From Beta vulgaris subsp. vulgaris (lineage: Eukaryota > Streptophyta > Magnoliopsida > Caryophyllales > Amaranthaceae), in assembly GCF_026745355.1 (NCBI RefSeq), contig NC_079202.1, positions 29,756,070 through 29,820,069 on the forward strand: DNA of 64,000 nucleotides, read 5' to 3'. A program made the translations under genes and the position numbers. The notes under the pieces are model-generated. The model was not told where the DNA came from. It saw only the letters and a program-made list of their open reading frames with translations, and did not search any database. Below, one piece after another: positions 54,835 to 64,000 of this stretch (within the stretch, counting starts at the first letter, position 1; each line of letters opens with the position of its first letter).

Positions 54835-55990
54835 ATGGCTAACAGTACTGAGCTAGCTGACGCTATTCGTCTCTTGGCGGAGAAACTGAATCAGGACAAG
54901 GTCGAACGTCCTGAGACTGCTAGAGAGATGTTCGAAAGACTGGCCAAAGTGAAACCACCTTACTTTAAGGGACAATCTGACCCTACCTTCCTAGAAATTC
55001 GGATTAGGGAATTTGAAAAGCTATTTGAGGTAGTGAACTGCCCTGCTAATATGAGAGTGGGACAGGCTGTGTTATATCTAAAGGATGAGGCTGAGCTTTG
55101 GTGGCGAGAAAATGGTGCTAGATTGAGTGCTGCTGAGGGATTCAATTGGGAAGCCTTTGTGGTTGTTTTGAGGGGAAAGTTTTATCCTGCCTTCATGAGA
55201 AAACAAAAAGCTCAATAGTTCATCAACCTTAGGATGGGTAGTATGACCATTTCTGAGTACTATAGCAAATTCATAGCCCTGTCTAGGTTTGCACCTGAGG
55301 TTGTAGCTACTGAGGAGCTTAAGGCTCAGAGGTTCGAACAAGGGTTGAATGATGAAATCCAGTTGGGACTAGGAGGTGAGACCTTTACATCTTCAGATGT
55401 GGTGCATGGGAGAGCCTCTCATATCTATGGGTTGCAATCAAGGAGAGATAAGAATAATGGGATAGTTGGTGAGAAGAGGAAAGATGTTAGTGCTGGAGGT
55501 AACCAAGGGAGTTTCAAGAAAAACCGAAATGGTAATGGGAATTTCCAAGGGAGAAACAACCAGGATAACCGTAGTCAGGGTAAACCTGATAGGGTTTACC
55601 ATTGCAAGAGTGTGACAAAAACCATCCTGGGAGAGACTGCAAGGGAGATTTAGTGACCTGTAACTATTGCCAGAAGAAGGGTCATAGGGAGTATGAGTGC
55701 TTCTCCAAGCACGGGAAAGATCTAAAGACTCAAGGGAATGGTAATCAGGCTAGATCAGGGTCCAATCAGTCAGGGAACCTGGGTCCTAAGCCTGGAGGTC
55801 AGAATGACCAAGAAAACTATAGTAAGCCTGCAAATGAGAATCCTACCCAGAATAAGCCTGCAAGAAAAATGTTCGTGATGAGTCGTAACGAAGCTGAGAG
55901 GTCCACTGATGTGGTCACTGGTAATTTCTCTATTAATTCAGTTTTCGTTAAAACGCTTTTTGATTCGGGGCGACTTATTCTTTTATATCG
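54835..55990 (+). pseudogene. gag: Gag of the second chromovirus
   Basis: Start at 54835 (MANSTELADAIRLLAEKLN); an in-frame ATG at 54820 is an alternative. The capsid part has VKPPYFKGQSDPTFLEIRI, LYLKDEAELWWRENG and NWEAFVVVLRGKFYP. A TAG at 55216 interrupts; the frame continues with GSMTISEYYSKFIALSRF and APEVVATEELKAQRFEQGL. A frameshift near 55610 splits the first of the zinc-binding motifs; CNYCQKKGHREYEC is intact at about 55660. A Gly/Asn/Gln-rich tail follows. Confidence 0.92.
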
Positions 55991-57039
55991 TCTTCTGTCC
56001 TAAAGAGTCTGGGCTAGTAGAATTCGAATCAATTGACTTGTTTATTAGTATTCCTACTAGGGAAGTCATAAAGTGTACTAAGTTGTTCAAAAACCTGCCT
56101 TTGAAGATAGGAGGGAGCGTTTTTCCATCCGACTTAATTGAGTTTAACTTGGGAGACCTAGAAGTAATTCTTGGGATGAACTGGTTGAGTCTTTACAAGG
56201 CTAACATTGATTGTGAGGTTCAAAAGGTAGTGTTGAGAAATCCTTCGGGAAAATTGACCTCATATAGACAATTTGGGAAACCCGAGAAGTTTGGAGTTAT
56301 CTCAGCTATGCAAGTGCACAAGTGGACGAGAAAGGGGTGTGAGCTATTCTTCTATAGCGTGCAGGATGTGAGTAAGGAAGCTGAACTAAAATTTGAGGAT
56401 GTTCCAATAGTGAACGAGTTTATGGATATATTTCCGGGTGAGATTTCAGGTATGCCGCCTGCTAGAGCTGTTGAGTTCACCATAGATTTAGTTCCTGGAA
56501 CTGCACCTATATCTAAGGCACCCTATAGAATGGCACCTTCTGAGATGAGTGAGTTGAAGACGCAATTGCAAGAGCTTTTGGATAAGGGTTATATCAGGCC
56601 TAGTGCATCACCTTGGGGAGCTCTTGTGTTGTTTGTGAAGAAAAAGGATGGGAGTATGAGGTTATGTTTCGACTATAGGGAGTTGAACAATGTTACCATC
56701 AAGAACAAGTACCCTTTGCCTAGAATAGATGACCTATTCGATCAACTGAATGGAGCGAGTGTGTTCTCAAAGATTGACTTACATTCTAGGTATCATCAAT
56801 TGAGGGTAGCCGATAAGGATGTACCTAAGACTGCCTTTAGAACGCGTTATGGTCACTATGAGTTCACAGTAATGCCATTTGGGTTAACCAATGCTCCTGC
56901 TATATTTAGAAACTTGATGGATAGGATCTTTCATGAGTTTTTTGATAAGTTCGTAGTGGTTTTCATTGATGACGTTTTCATATACTCGAGGAATGAAATC
57001 GAACATGATGAACATTTAAGGTTATTTTGGAGACTTTGA
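55900..57039 (+). pseudogene. pol: Protease and reverse transcriptase of the second chromovirus
   Basis: Protease starts with [14 protein letters not shown] and Phe-Asp-Ser-Gly (about 55960); a frameshift directly after the Gly breaks it. The long frame 55909-57039 then has [38 protein letters not shown] and [20 protein letters not shown]. The palm has [13 protein letters not shown] and [12 protein letters not shown] (about 56960), with Asp-Asp retained. A frameshift at 57035 ends this part. Confidence 0.93.
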
Positions 57040-57701
57040 GGAAGAACCAGCTATATGCCAATTCTCTAAGTGTGAGTTTCGTTTGGAGAAAGTAGCATTT
57101 TTGGGTCATTTTGTGTCTAAGGAAGGAGTCTCAGTAGATCCTGCTAAGATTCAAGCTGTGAGTGAGTGGCCAACTCCAAAGAGTGTGTCAGACATTAGGA
57201 GTTTCTTGGGTCTAGCTGGCTATTATAGGAGATTTTGTGAGAGATTTCTCGAAGATAGCAAGACCTATGACTAATTTGATGAAAAAGGAGTCTAAGTTTG
57301 AGTGGAATGAAAGTGTGAGGAAGCTTTTCAATCTTGAAGGATGTTTAACCTCTGCACCTGTTTACCTGCCTGATGGAAATGAGGGTTTGAGGTCTATAGT
57401 GATGCTTGAAAAATGGTTTGGGTTGTGTGTTCAACAGAATGGTAAGGTAATAGCTTATGCGTCGCGTCAATTGAAACCTTATGAGGCTAATTACCCTACC
57501 CATGATTTAGAGTTAGCGGCCATAGTGTTCGCACTAAAAATTTGGAGACATTATCTTTATGGAGCAACTTGTAAGATATTTACAGATCATAAGAGTTTAA
57601 AGTACATCTTCACCCAAAAAGACTTGAATATGAGGCAGAGAAGATGGTTGGAGTTGATTAAGGATTATGACCTAGACATCTAGTGTCATGACGGGAAAGC
57701 C
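57036..57701 (+). pseudogene. pol: RT connection and RNase H (5' part) of the second chromovirus
   Basis: After the break: [34 protein letters not shown], a frame change near 57237, then [19 protein letters not shown]. The RNase H first Asp region is degenerate. [20 protein letters not shown] and [20 protein letters not shown] follow. A TAG lies at 57681, then CHDGKA, where the solo LTR begins at 57702. TSD AAGCC occupies 57697-57701. Confidence 0.93.
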
Positions 57702-59057
57702 TGTTATTTCTTGGGTGTAGAAATAAACGTAGCTTTTTGCGGAAATTAAAACTTAAACGAATAAACAAGCTAGAGGAACACAAGGGATTTTTACGAGGAA
57801 AAACTTCTTGGGCCCAACAAGAAGAAACAAACTCGACCACTAGGGATTTTAAACTCAACTCTTTCACTAATTAGGCCAAACAACTTTGTTACAACCTAAT
57901 TCTAACTCGAGCCACACCTTGAGTTCCTAAACTCAAGTTCCTGAGCCACTGTTCCCTTAACAGTAGTTCCTCTCAACTTCACTCGAAGTTTTCTCACTCA
58001 TACAAGCTTCACTCAAAGCCTCTCTCTTATAGAACTTCACTCAAAGTTCCCTTACCAAAAACCAAAATACAATTGATCGAAATAAGCTTAGTGGAATTAG
58101 AGTAAGAAAGCAAAGAACAAATGGCTATTATGAGAGAATGAAGGCACTGACACTTAATTAGTTAAACTCACTTAATTACTTAGTCAGACACACTTTGGAA
58201 CTCATTTAGACTTCAATATTTATAGTGATAATCATAAAGAACGTGGGAGTAAAACTTGATTACATGTTAAGTCCATTAACCCATGATGTTCCTTCCCCTA
58301 AGGAACACGTTTCTTATCATGTCCCATGATCCCATGATCTCAATATGAACGTGGATATATTTTAGCCAAAAGTCCTAAGTAATAGGAGTTCCTTGAGCTT
58401 TATCCGAAAATCAGTTAGTTATAAAAACAGCTTTATCATTAAAACTGAATTTTTAATCTTTTAAGAAAATAATATCTTTTAAACCAATTCTTTATAAAAC
58501 CGGATAATTATTTTCTTTGTATTTTCCGAAAAATAAAATCTTTTCCTTAAACAGATTTTCTTTTTAAAACTGATTTTATCATTTAAACTGATTTTAAATT
58601 AGTTAAAACTAATTTCGTATAATTTAGGCATGACTTACTCAATTGCGTAATTGTACCGTTATACTTTTGCACGCCTAAGTCTAGTTCCTTTTATAAACTA
58701 AGTTCCTTTAACAGATTCGTTTAGTGCCACTTAGTTTGTTCCTTAGAAAGGAACAAACTTTCATTCTCAAATAAAACTGCCACCGTTCCTTACCATCCTT
58801 ACTTTGTTCCTTTACACTGGAACTAGAAAAAAAAACGCCTAGCTTTTATTCTTCTTGATCCAATGCTTGCTCCAGTATCAACTTATAGAAACTTCTTTAC
58901 TTAGCCTTTGAAATCCTCTCTTGACTTCTTCCTTGACTTCGTATTCTCCCAGTTCCTTGCATTGATACCTTAATCATCATACACTTAAACAACTCATGAG
59001 TTCACTACTTAGTTTGCATCTTTGTTTCTTTGTCAGCATCAAAACTTGGGTTCAACA
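57702..59057 (-). repeat. Solo LTR of a Sirevirus inside RNase H
   Basis: 1,356 bp, starting TGTTATTTCTTGGG and ending GGTTCAACA. It is collinear with 7856-9209 with roughly 90% identity by eye. AAGCC is present immediately on both sides (57697-57701, 59058-59062) and the pol reading resumes directly afterwards, so a whole element inserted and was later reduced to one LTR by LTR-LTR recombination. About 18 GGAAC/GTTCC words are counted within it. Confidence 0.95.
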
Positions 59058-59062
59058 AAGCC

Positions 59063-59860
59063 AATGTGGTGGCTGACGCTTTGAGTAGGAAATCGAGCCA
59101 TAGTTTGAGTACTTTGATAGTCCCTGAGGAATTGTGTAGAGATATGCAAAGGTTGAGCCTAGAAATCTTAAATCCTGGGGAAAGTGAGGCTAGACTTAGT
59201 ACTCTTTCTTTGGGAGTGTCGGTTTTCGACGAAATCATTGAGGGTCAAGTTGGTGATGAGTACCTAGGCAAGATAAAGGTTAAAATGAGGCAAGGAAAGG
59301 AAGCTGACTTTAAAGTTCATGATGATGGGAGTCTAAGGTTTAAAGGGAGGTGGTGTGTACCACAGAAGTGCAATGACCTTAAGAGACGCCTTATGGATGA
59401 GGGGCATAATACTCCATACTCTGTGCACCATGGGGGTGACAAGTTGTATAAAGACCTTAAGGTTATCTATTGGTGGCCAAATATGAAGAGAGAGGTAGCT
59501 GAATATGTGTCTAAGTGCCTAACTTTTCAGAAGGTGAAGATAGACCATAAGAGACCCATGGGAAAGGTTCAATCATTAGAGGTTCCTGGATGGAAATGGG
59601 ATTCAATTTCTATGGACTTTGTGACTGCCTTACCTAAGACGAGAAGTGCAAATGACACCATTTGGGTTATTGTGGATAGACTGACCAAGTCCGCCGTGTT
59701 CATACCTATTAAGGAGACATGAAAAAAGAAGCAATATCAAGCATGTAGTGAGATTGCATGGAGTTCCGAAGGACATTATATCTGACCGTGACTCTAGATT
59801 TCTATCGAAGTTTTGGAAAAAGGTTCTGTTAAACCTTGGGACAACTTTGAAAATGAGTAC
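59063..59860 (+). pseudogene. pol: RNase H end and integrase of the second chromovirus, truncated
   Basis: The reading resumes with NVVADALSRKSSHS, then LRFKGRWCVPQ and EGHNTPYSVHHGGDKLYKDL (zinc-binding HxxxH), followed by CLTFQKVKIDHK, where the second Cys of the usual Cys-x2-Cys is Phe. The core has WKWDSISMDFVTALPKTRSA and WVIVDRLTKSAVF. A stop at 59720 and frame changes follow, with the SDRDSRF-type block near 59785. The LTR at 59861 cuts the core before the catalytic Glu. Confidence 0.92.
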
Positions 59861-60984
59861 TGTAACACCCCGAAATTTCTCTGAAATTTTCGCGTGTTAA
59901 TTAATATTATCTGATGTGACAAATTATATTTCTATCAAATTATTTTTGGGAATTATATATATTTATGTATATATATATTTTTACACCTACATTATTTTAA
60001 TTGACTTTGTGCAGAGGTTATAATGTACGTCTTATTTATGTGGCATTGTGTTAGTCGTATAATATAGTTGTCTGCGCTGTTTTTATGAAACGAACAATGT
60101 AGTACTTTTGCGTGTGCCGAGTGTATAATGTGATAGTATAATACGTGTATATTTATATTACGTTGGTAATAATAATTTTTAGTTTGGAAAACATATACTT
60201 ATACCTATTATTTTCGAACGTTTTACTTGGTGCCTAAAACGTACATTGTACTAGTGATAGCCTTCGTGCATTATGTTATTTGTTTAGGGAGGTCCGAAAA
60301 TTCTGATATTAGCCATGTTATATGAAGAGTTTGGATAGATTTTTAAGTTCCTCTTGTAACGTTGCAATATACAAAGGTCATCTCTTCATTGACCTTTCTT
60401 ATTGCCCTTTTAATCATCACCCTTTCACCTTCTTTTTCTGAAAATAAAAATCAGAAAAACTCTCCCTTTGCCATCCTCATTTCACACGCCATTTTCAAAG
60501 AAAAAGGGAGGGGAAAAGCTTTTGTTCTTCATCCACATTTCTCACACAAAAATCAGATTTTTGTTACTTGATTTCAAGCCATTTTTACACCGATTTCAAG
60601 CGCGTGTTGAGTTCGTTGCGATTGTGTTCATAGGAGGCGAAGGTGGTGATATTTCACAAGATTTCTAGAGTACTTGGAACCTTTCTTTTGTGAATCTTTC
60701 CAAGAAAAAGGTAACTAGCGTTTTTCTAGTTCGGTAGAGTATAGATATTGAACTTAGGTTGTTAGAAATGCGTTAGAGAACATAGTATCATGTTAGGTGG
60801 AACTTAGAAGATTGTATGGTTAAAGTTTCTTGTAATTTCATGGTTGTTGAAGTTGATCCGTGATTTGAATACCACTACAAACTTGTTGTTAGCATTTATC
60901 AAATTGTTGTTTCTCTTAGAATGTTGTGGTTGCGCTTTTGGGTTGAGTTGCTTGCTTGTGTCTTGGACTCTTAGTTGTTATTGT

Positions 60985-61185
60985 GGTGATTGATGGAGTT
61001 TGTTGTGGTTATTGTCGTTGTTGTCGGTGTTGGAGTAGGTTATTGTTGTTATTATTGCTGTTGTTGGTGTTGGAGTTGTGTGTTGTTGTTATTGTCGTTG
61101 TTGTTGGTGTTGGAGTAGGTAGTTGTAGTTTTTGTCATTGTTGTTGTTGTTGGAGTATGTTATTGTTGTTGTTGTTGGTGAGCCG
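60985..61185 (+). repeat. GTT-rich minisatellite in the third chromovirus LTR
   Basis: Irregular tandem copies of a 55- to 60-bp phrase built from TTGTTGTTATTGTCGTTG and GGTGTTGGAGTAGGT, about four copies. The long open frames here are an effect of the repeat. Confidence 0.75.
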
Positions 61186-61718
61186 TGGATGATACGAGGG
61201 TGTTTGGTGTGAGTGTGGGTGTAAAGGGAGGCTGGAGTAGGCGTAGATGGCTGGAGCAAGCCATGGAGGAGCCTTCGTGGGCAAGCGAACGAAGCTCGCA
61301 AGCCACGGCAGAAGGCTGCTCGCGACTCGCGACGGCTGCCACTCGCGACCCGCGATGCTCGTCGCACCTCGTGACGGGTGGTCTGTCCCGTGGGTCGTGC
61401 TGTTGTGTTTTTATTTCTCTTTTTGGCTTACAGCTGGTATGTCCTTGCTTGGTTGGTCTTAGGTAAGGATGCTAAGGATGTTTGGGTAATCTTTTGGTGG
61501 TTTAAGTATTACGTTAGGGGTATGTGTCCTTATGTGACGGGTAACTCTTGGTTTTGAGTTTCGAAACGTGACGGTTGATAGTGTGGGTTATGCAAACTCA
61601 TGTTGGAAGCTTGATAAATAAGATTGGTTGATTTACGCTCATAACTTGTTCATATTGACGGTTGGAACTGATTGATGTGTGCTTGTCTTGTATGATTGCG
61701 CGTTGTTGGATAGAGTAA

Positions 61719-62062
61719 CTCTCGGAACGGTATGGTTCTAGAGGTCTTCATTAGGAAATCCTATGAACGGTATGGTTCAAGGAGCTTGATTTGAATTCCT
61801 AAGAACGGTATTGTTCTAGGAACTTGAGTTGTTATCCTAAGGGCGGTATGGTCCTAGGATTTGGTTACTTAACCTTGGGCGGTATGGTCCATTGGTTCCC
61901 TACGGGTGGTAAGATCCGTAGTATATAGCTATTCGAAAAGGGCGGTATGGTTCCTCGAATATGCAGGCTATTCGAAAAGGGCGGTATGGTTCCTCGAATA
62001 TGCAACGTAGGCCTTGGGCGGCATGGTCCAATGAGTCTACTCACAGATGGTATGGTCTGTTG
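61719..62062 (+). repeat. Tandem array of ten hairpins with a conserved six-base loop
   Basis: Ten inverted repeats centred on GGTATG (variants GGTATT, GGTAAG, GGCATG) lie 27 to 40 bases apart: 61719-61743, 61759-61783, 61796-61822, 61834-61860, 61871-61897, 61900-61921, 61931-61960, 61970-61999, 62007-62040 and 62042-62062. Stem sequences differ but stay complementary, for example AGAAC/GTTCT, AGGGC/GTCCT and TGGGC/GTCCA. Several have a five-base upper stem, a single unpaired base on the 5' side and a four- to five-base lower stem. Function unknown. Confidence 0.85.
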
Positions 62063-62748
62063 TGTTTGAGCTCGTTGACCGCATTTGTTGCATGGTTGAC
62101 GGGGATTGGTTGCGTTAGCTGAGTGTCTAGGTTGACGTTATGATCGTTGTACTTCTTGGTAAGTGTGATGGTTGATATTGTATTTTTCTGATGTTGTTTC
62201 TAATTATTTAAGTTCTTATCTGTTTCTTTTTGAGCCGGGAGAACTGCTAGTTACTCCCCACTGATTGTGGAAATTGTTGTATCTTGTGCAGATGGTGACG
62301 CTGTTTAGAGTGGTCCTAGTTTGGATCGGGGTTGTGTGTTTCACCCGTGTGAGCAACGAAGTGGGGCTTGTCATAGTGGATGAGCATACCAAGGCCGGAC
62401 TTAGGACTAGTTATTTAGTTTGTTATAAGTAGCTACTTCTAGTTTGACTTATGTGTTGGAACTCCTTATTTCAGTTGTTTAGTTGTTTTACTCGGTTTCG
62501 AGTTTACTTTGGCGGTTTTATGACACTTTTGAGACTTGTTGAAGAATGAGGGTATGGGAACTCATCTTGCCTTTATATATATATATCTTGGAGTTGACTT
62601 TTACTTATGTTGGCTCGTCCTATTTATAGTTCAGATTCTACTCCTTAGACTAGCATCTCCGTCTCTTTGAATTTTCGTTGCCATTATCTATAACTATTTC
62701 CTTATCTTAAGGTTATGTTCTTTTTGGTTTTAGACGGGATGTTACAGT

Positions 62749-62760
62749 TGGTATCAGAGC
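62749..62760 (+). promoter_or_regulatory. Primer binding site (tRNA-Met type) of the third chromovirus
   Basis: TGGTATCAGAGC lies two bases after the LTR end at 62746. Confidence 0.95.
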
Positions 62761-62980
62761 AAAACGTTCCAGAAGCTCTGTTAAGTTGCTATTATCTTTC
62801 CGGAAGACGAGTAGACTTGTGACTAGGATTACTAGTGTCTTAGGTTTCAAGTCTAGAATGTATGAGTGTTACCTGGGTAGGAAAGTAAGCCTGGGGAAAC
62901 ATTTTGATTACTATGTTTGTCGATTTAATGTTTGCTTATGTGACTTTGATAGACTAATGTGACAGTTTCTGTTTTGTAGT

Positions 62981-64000
62981 ATGCCTCCACGACAACAGTT
63001 AGCCGCTAGAAAGGAAGCTGCGCGTCGTCGTCGCGTAAGTCTGGAAAATGCTTTCATCTCTTTAGCTAATAGGGCTGTTTCTTCGGGTAGTGGGCAGTCT
63101 GCTTTCGACCGGTTTGACCGTCACAGGCCCCCTACTTATGATGGTGTTGCTGATCCTGTGGCTCTGGAAATTTGGTTAAGGGAGATGGAGAAGCTCTTCA
63201 CGGCAACAAACTGCTCTGCTGCCGATTGGTACCTATTGGGACCTATTATTTGAAGAAAGAGGCGGATAATTGGTGGAGTACGGTAACGGATGTGTGTATG
63301 GCTACAACTGGTTTTGGGTGGACCCAGTTCTCCGCCAAGCTGAAAGAGAGATTTTACCTTGATGAGTTGCGCTGGCAAAAGCAGGAAGAATTTCTATCTC
63401 TGACTCAAGGGAGTATGGACATCCAGAAGTACACCGACCGCTTCACGGAGCTGTCTAAATTTGCTGGTACTGTCATTCCCACCGAAGCTGGGAGGGTTAA
63501 GAGATATATAAAGAAGATGAATCCGAGGGTAAGGACCCTGGTGCTGTGTTCGGGGGTTACTACTTTTCAAGCTGCTTATGAGATGGCCCTTAGTGTTCAT
63601 GCATCAGTGAGAGAGGAAGAAGCTGTTAAGGCCGCATCTGTAAGGAAGCCTTTTCCGTCTGTTGCTCCGGGTCCGGCTAAGAAGCCGAGGTTTGAGTCGA
63701 GTTTTCGTGGTGGATACCAAGGCTCCAGTTCCAGGCAGGGTTTCGATCTGTCTAAGTGTAGGAGGTGTGAGAAGCCCGTGCATCCGGGGAAGGATTGTGA
63801 GGGTGCTGCCATTGTTTGCTTCTATTGTAGGGAAGCGGGTCACAAGGGTTATGAGTGTCCCAAGAATCCGAGGGCTACGGCTAAGCCCCCTGTTCCTCCT
63901 AGTCACTATGCTCCGCCAAAGAATCGGGTTTACAGTATGACTCATTCTGACGCCGATGTTCATCCCGACGTCATCTCTGGTACCTTTCTTGTTAATTCTG
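62981..64000 (+). pseudogene. gag: Gag of the third chromovirus (frameshifted, incomplete)
   Basis: Start at 62981 (MPPRQQLAARKEAARRRR). The capsid has FDRHRPPTYDGVADPVALEI and WLREMEKLFTATNC. Near 63235 a frame change, possibly from a short local duplication of ACCTATT, leads to YYLKKEADNWWS, then FGWTQFSAKLKERFY, TEAGRVKRYIKKMNPRVRTL and a zinc knuckle region with CRRCEKPVHPGKDC and CFYCREAGHKGYEC (63755-63860). The window ends at the start of the protease (VISGTFLVNS). Apart from the one break the frame is open, so this copy looks relatively young. Confidence 0.9.

Larger units (their letters stand above)
50600..59860 (+). mobile_element. Second Tekay-like chromovirus, interrupted
   Basis: 5' LTR 50600-53133 (TGTAACCCCCC...GGTGTTACA), primer site, long leader with an extra small frame, gag (54835), protease, RT and RNase H (to 57701), a solo Sirevirus LTR (57702-59057) and integrase (59063-59860), which is cut by the LTR of a third chromovirus. 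Pol is clearly related to that at 35769-38643, but the LTR is different. Its 3' part should lie beyond the third element. Confidence 0.93.
59861..62746 (+). repeat. 5' LTR of the third chromovirus (2.9 kb, structured)
   Basis: 2,886 bp. A pyrimidine-rich, leader-like stretch at about 60380-60560 suggests transcription starts near 60390, so much of the LTR would be in the RNA. It then contains a GTT-rich minisatellite (60985-61185), a GC-rich block with TCGCGAC repeats (61240-61380) and an array of ten hairpins (61719-62062). Confidence 0.9.
59861..64000 (+). mobile_element. Third chromovirus (Ty3/gypsy), running off the right edge
   Basis: 5' LTR 59861-62746 (TGTAACACCCC...GGATGTTACA), a tRNA-Met primer site and gag from 62981 to the end of the window. 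The gag composition and the terminal VISGTFLVN protease start match chromoviruses of the Tekay type. It inserted into the integrase of the second chromovirus. The target duplication cannot be checked because the 3' end is outside the window. Confidence 0.93.

Noticed and set aside
61089..61466. Several overlapping open frames on both strands in the third chromovirus LTR
   Set aside because: They are produced by a GTT repeat and a GC-rich island in which stops are rare. Low-complexity products, no homology recognised.
61719..62062. Hairpin array considered as a MITE cluster or as simple satellite DNA
   Set aside because: Satellite units should share stem sequence, but here the stems vary while remaining complementary and only the loop is fixed. 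No terminal inverted repeats or target duplications are seen around the units.

Overview
The window is eukaryotic, from a flowering plant and most likely a eudicot. It is AT-rich, and nearly all of it is LTR retrotransposons of plant-specific lineages: Sirevirus-type Ty1/copia, and Athila, Tat and Tekay-like chromovirus Ty3/gypsy. A CACTA transposon end and a laccase gene fragment with a GT-AG intron are also present. I cannot name the species. I found no intact host gene, no rRNA or tRNA gene and no CRISPR array. Every retrotransposon frame is broken by stops, frameshifts or later insertions.

Layout. (1) 1-9209, minus: Sirevirus 1, with an envelope-like region, pol, gag and 5' LTR; its 3' LTR lies left of the window. 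(2) 9210-10027: CACTA terminus, probably split by Sirevirus 1. (3) 10028-11284: unidentified sequence, then a laccase pseudogene fragment. (4) about 11500-24420, plus: Athila-type element with gag, protease, RT/RNase H, integrase, ATHILA ORF1-type env-like gene and 3' LTR, but no 5' LTR. It holds a short non-autonomous element at 16416-18812. (5) 24421-25211: gag fragment of another gypsy element. (6) 25212-50599, plus: Sirevirus 2. (7) 30332-49042, minus: a Tat-type element inside the RT of Sirevirus 2. It carries an oppositely oriented multi-exon accessory gene (31385-44720). (8) 33142-43294, minus: Tekay-like chromovirus inside an intron of that accessory gene. (9) 50600-59860, plus: a second Tekay-like element that interrupts the env-like gene of Sirevirus 2; it is itself hit by a solo Sirevirus LTR (57702-59057). 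(10) 59861-64000, plus: a third chromovirus, inserted in the integrase of the second and running off the right edge.

Four insertions are proven by 5-bp target-site duplications: AGAAG (16416-18812), GTAAG (30332-49042), GAAGG (33142-43294) and AAGCC (57702-59057). They give a relative chronology several layers deep.

Most unusual signals: a tandem array of ten hairpins in the last LTR, all with a six-base GGTATG-type loop and with stems that differ yet stay complementary; the antisense accessory gene that keeps its introns inside a retrotransposon; family-specific short words (GGAAC in the Sireviruses, CGTCC in the Tat element) far above expectation; and a 275-bp-arm fold-back made from the PPT/LTR junction of the chromovirus.
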